This document shows positions 27,032 to 29,368 of a stretch of 29,368 nucleotides of DNA, piece after piece. The stretch is taken from contig JABANN010000432.1 in assembly GCA_013115125.1 (NCBI GenBank), positions 1 through 29,368 on the forward strand, given 5' to 3'. Below the pieces are notes generated by a model, which was given only the letters and a program-made list of their open reading frames with translations, searched no databases and was not told where the DNA came from. The DNA is from Perkinsus olseni (taxonomy: Eukaryota; Perkinsozoa; Perkinsida). The number at the start of each line of letters is the position of its first letter. The stretch's first letter is position 1. The position numbers and the translations under genes were made by a program.

Positions 27032-28584
27032 CTTCTTGCCAAGCTTAACGCAATTCATCACGAGTGTATGGGTTACTCTGAGCTGCTGGTGGTTCGCTGC
27101 CGTCAAGACGCAACCTTTCAGCACGTGGTTGAACTCCGCGGCTTCATTGGTGAGGCAGACGCGAAAGTGATGAATTGTGTAATTCTGTGACGTATCATCA
27201 ATCCTCTCATTTTCTATAAGGGGCTGGTGTGATTTTGATAGCCCTCATTTTCATGGATGGTGTAATAGACTTTATTCTATTTATGCAGGAGCTCTCGAAG
27301 TTCCGTCGGACCCCCGATTGCTCTCTGGTCATGACTTGTGTATTTGCTCTTGCCAATCTGCTCCCCCTGCTTCATAACTGCTGTTGTTCGTCGCTCAGTC
27401 GACTTCTACTACCTCTGATTTGGCTGCTAAGCTACTAGCGAATCTACTGTTAGAATTGATAACTTCGTACTGAGAGCTTACAGAGGTGCTCTCGTGCGCA
27501 TAGATGCTGCTGAAGCTAGTCAGACTGCTGCCAGTAGACACCAATTGTTGCGATGATTGAAAAGATAGTATGTACACAGTTTCGTTGGTGGAGGTAACTG
27601 TGAAGGAGAGTGAATTCTGGTAGTATTGCGTTCAGTTTCGGGCTCCATCAGCCTATTTTCAAATTAATCGCATAGTGACTACTGTGAGACATAAATAATA
27701 ACAATAATCCACCTAGCAGGATTCCATGGGAATTGGCGATAACTTGCCTCATAATTTATTGATAATTTGATTCAAGGTTTATTCCTCGCACAGCAGGTGC
27801 AGCACATGCAGTCATCTTTATCAGTGCCTCTGTCTTCGGTCAAGCTGTGGATCTGGGGATGAAAGAGCACCTTTCATTTATCGCTATTTTCTCTCCGGAG
27901 TGGGCAAACGTCGTAAATACTGCAGACAGTTTGTCATTGAATCACAGACTGTTGGCGGTATTTACGTACTCGGTATGTTTATGTATTTCTATGTGGAAGG
28001 CTGGTGATTTGCGAGTTTGCAGCACTTCGCACCATTACTCAAGCTTGTGCAGGCAGAAGCTGTCAAACGCCTCAGTGGAATTCTGGTGATTAAACTCCAT
28101 TGCTGTCGTAAGCCTTGTTGGGATAGCAATATTGGGATGAGCCCTGCGTTGCTAGCTCAACTCACGCCGTATCGGGGAGTCGGGACAGAACAACAGCACT
28201 ATTTCTCCTTCGCAGGATTCAGTGTTCATCGTGGGGTTTCCCCAACTAACGGGACGCTAGTTCCACTTTGACAGCACGTTAACGATATAGACTCCTCTCA
28301 ACCTGTCATCGATCAAATGCAATATGGGTCACCGGGACCTGACCGCAGGGCCACTACGATCTCCTCGAGCTCTTTTCGACCTATCCTCTCGACTGAGGAG
28401 ATGTGCATTCAACACATTGTTTCGCTCGACTGGCGGCACATAGTACAGTTCATTGCCTTCGCGTGCCAAACCTCGACTCGAACACAAGACACCACAGGAT
28501 TGGGCCATCATCTCGACTCGGCGGCTCGATGTAGATATACAGCAACATACATATACAGCCGCCGACCCAGCACGACAAGGCACT
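27032..28584. other. Gene-poor stretch after the array
   Basis: No firm gene. A short plus-strand open stretch ending at 27556 (VRIDNFVLRAYRGALVRIDA) looks protein-like, but no start or upstream exon could be joined. The stretch also holds the inverted repeat at 27912-27966. Confidence 0.35.
27912..27966. repeat. 9-bp perfect inverted repeat
   Basis: CGTAAATAC at 27912-27920 and GTATTTACG at 27958-27966 are perfect reverse complements. A shorter inner pair (ACAGT/ACTGT) lies between them. This may be a hairpin or the arms of a small element. Confidence 0.5.
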
Positions 28585-29368
28585 ATGCCGATATGCATCA
28601 AGGGATCGGACGCTGAACCTGCCCCTCCGAAAGTCGAAGAAAAGAAAATCGGTGTGTCGAGGCACACTTCGCAACAGTAACTGGTCTGAGCGTCACAGCT
28701 TGCCGACTCCGGCTCGAATTCTACCTCCAAGCACACGTGTTTCCAAATCACCCCAATAGAAACACAGGTGTTAGCTCTCCTGTCAGGTCTCACGGTTGAC
28801 GCCTTTCCAACACTCAGCACGCGTGAGTTCCCGACCCAGCGACCGAAAACCTGGCTCAAAATCATCGTGGTCCCCGATCTGCCTGGCGATGCCCACACTC
28901 AGACACTCGGCTCTCACACTAACCACCGAAACGACCATTCCACGATACTACCCGAGCGGGAGACACCTCCATCCGAAAGTGGGTGGCGAGCGCCACGAAC
29001 TTTGTCTTCACACCCTGTAAAGCTCCTTCCGAATGTCCGTCGGCAGGAGAGAGTCCGCAACCCGATCCCCCCGACCCGAACCGGGCGGGAGGGCGGGTCC
29101 AAACGTGAACACGTCCAAGGTCGTTAGAGGCCCAGGCCCGCGGCCTGATCCCACCGCGGCCTTGTGACGCGGCGGGGAGACACGCCTAACGGGGGCACGC
29201 GAGCGCACAACCTCCTGTGGTTGGTTGACGTGCGGAGTTATCGGTAAGACGAAGTCGACCGAGGGCGCGTCGCAACGTCGGTCATCGCAAGAGCTCGCCA
29301 GTCTTCCTGCATTTAGGCATTTTATTGCAGAACACCGCGCAGGTCTTCGCGCCTGGAACCACTGATCG
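28585..29368 (+). CDS. Possible 5' part of a gene running off the window
   Basis: ATG at 28585 opens MPICIKGSDAEPAPPKVEEK, then KIG, reaching a candidate donor (GTGTGT after 28651, phase 1). An acceptor at TCCTGTCAG (exon from about 28787) keeps phase and gives LTVDAFPTLSTREFPTQRPK. At the right edge TTTTATTGCAG at 29322-29332 looks like another acceptor, followed by an open stretch. The GC-rich part between (about 29040-29280) is probably intron. The family is unrecognised. A 189-codon minus-strand frame (28329-28898) overlaps and cannot be excluded. Confidence 0.25.

Noticed and set aside
28329-28898. 189-codon open frame on the minus strand
   Set aside because: Cysteine-rich and without motif or clear start context; it overlaps a plus-strand candidate with plausible splice sites. 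Left unresolved rather than annotated.

Overview
This is an intron-rich nuclear segment of a protist. I read it as an alveolate of the dinoflagellate/perkinsid group, most likely Perkinsus-like; this is an inference. It rests on many short GT-AG introns, long multi-exon genes, a sequence at 14457-14477 on the minus strand that matches the dinoflagellate/perkinsid spliced leader at 18 of 21 positions, and a crowded array of lineage-specific secreted-protein genes. No rRNA gene, complete tRNA gene or CRISPR array was seen, and nothing suggests a non-standard code. All exon models were built by hand from open frames, GT/AG sites, phase agreement and recalled family alignments.

Layout. (1) 877-5324, plus: NAR1 (CIAO3/IOP1-type), a cytosolic Fe-S assembly factor with about ten exons; exons 7 and 8 are unresolved. 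(2) 5661-8271 and 8959-10875, plus: a tandem pair of HSL-type alpha/beta hydrolases, eight exons each, with identical intron phases. (3) 11259-13000, minus: an eleven-exon coiled-coil protein with a basic tail and introns mostly of 39-67 nt. (4) 13711-14399, minus: a hypothetical gene with the spliced-leader-like relic just upstream. (5) 14910-16650, plus: a Myb/SANT-like (zeste/MSANTD-type) DNA-binding protein whose fourth intron is largely a (CAT)12 microsatellite. (6) 16651-18710: mostly unassigned, with two Tc1/mariner-like element ends and possible isolated exons. (7) 18711-27031, plus: seven two-exon genes for small secreted proteins (68-164 aa), all in the same orientation, usually about 1.25 kb apart, plus one relic exon. 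(8) 27032-29368: no firm gene; a partial gene may run off the right edge.

The most notable content is region 7. Every copy has a signal peptide, a short helical motif with consensus like V..[IVL]Y..MM..L.A[RK][RQ], one phase-1 intron, and a final exon of 41-74 nt coding an amphipathic tail like [SGND]L..VL.A[IL]E. The proteins are otherwise highly diverged, as expected of an expanding, fast-evolving secreted family. The function is unknown; an effector-like or secreted-peptide role is a guess. The other genes are housekeeping (NAR1), metabolic (hydrolases) or regulatory (Myb/SANT), and I see no evidence that they act with the array.
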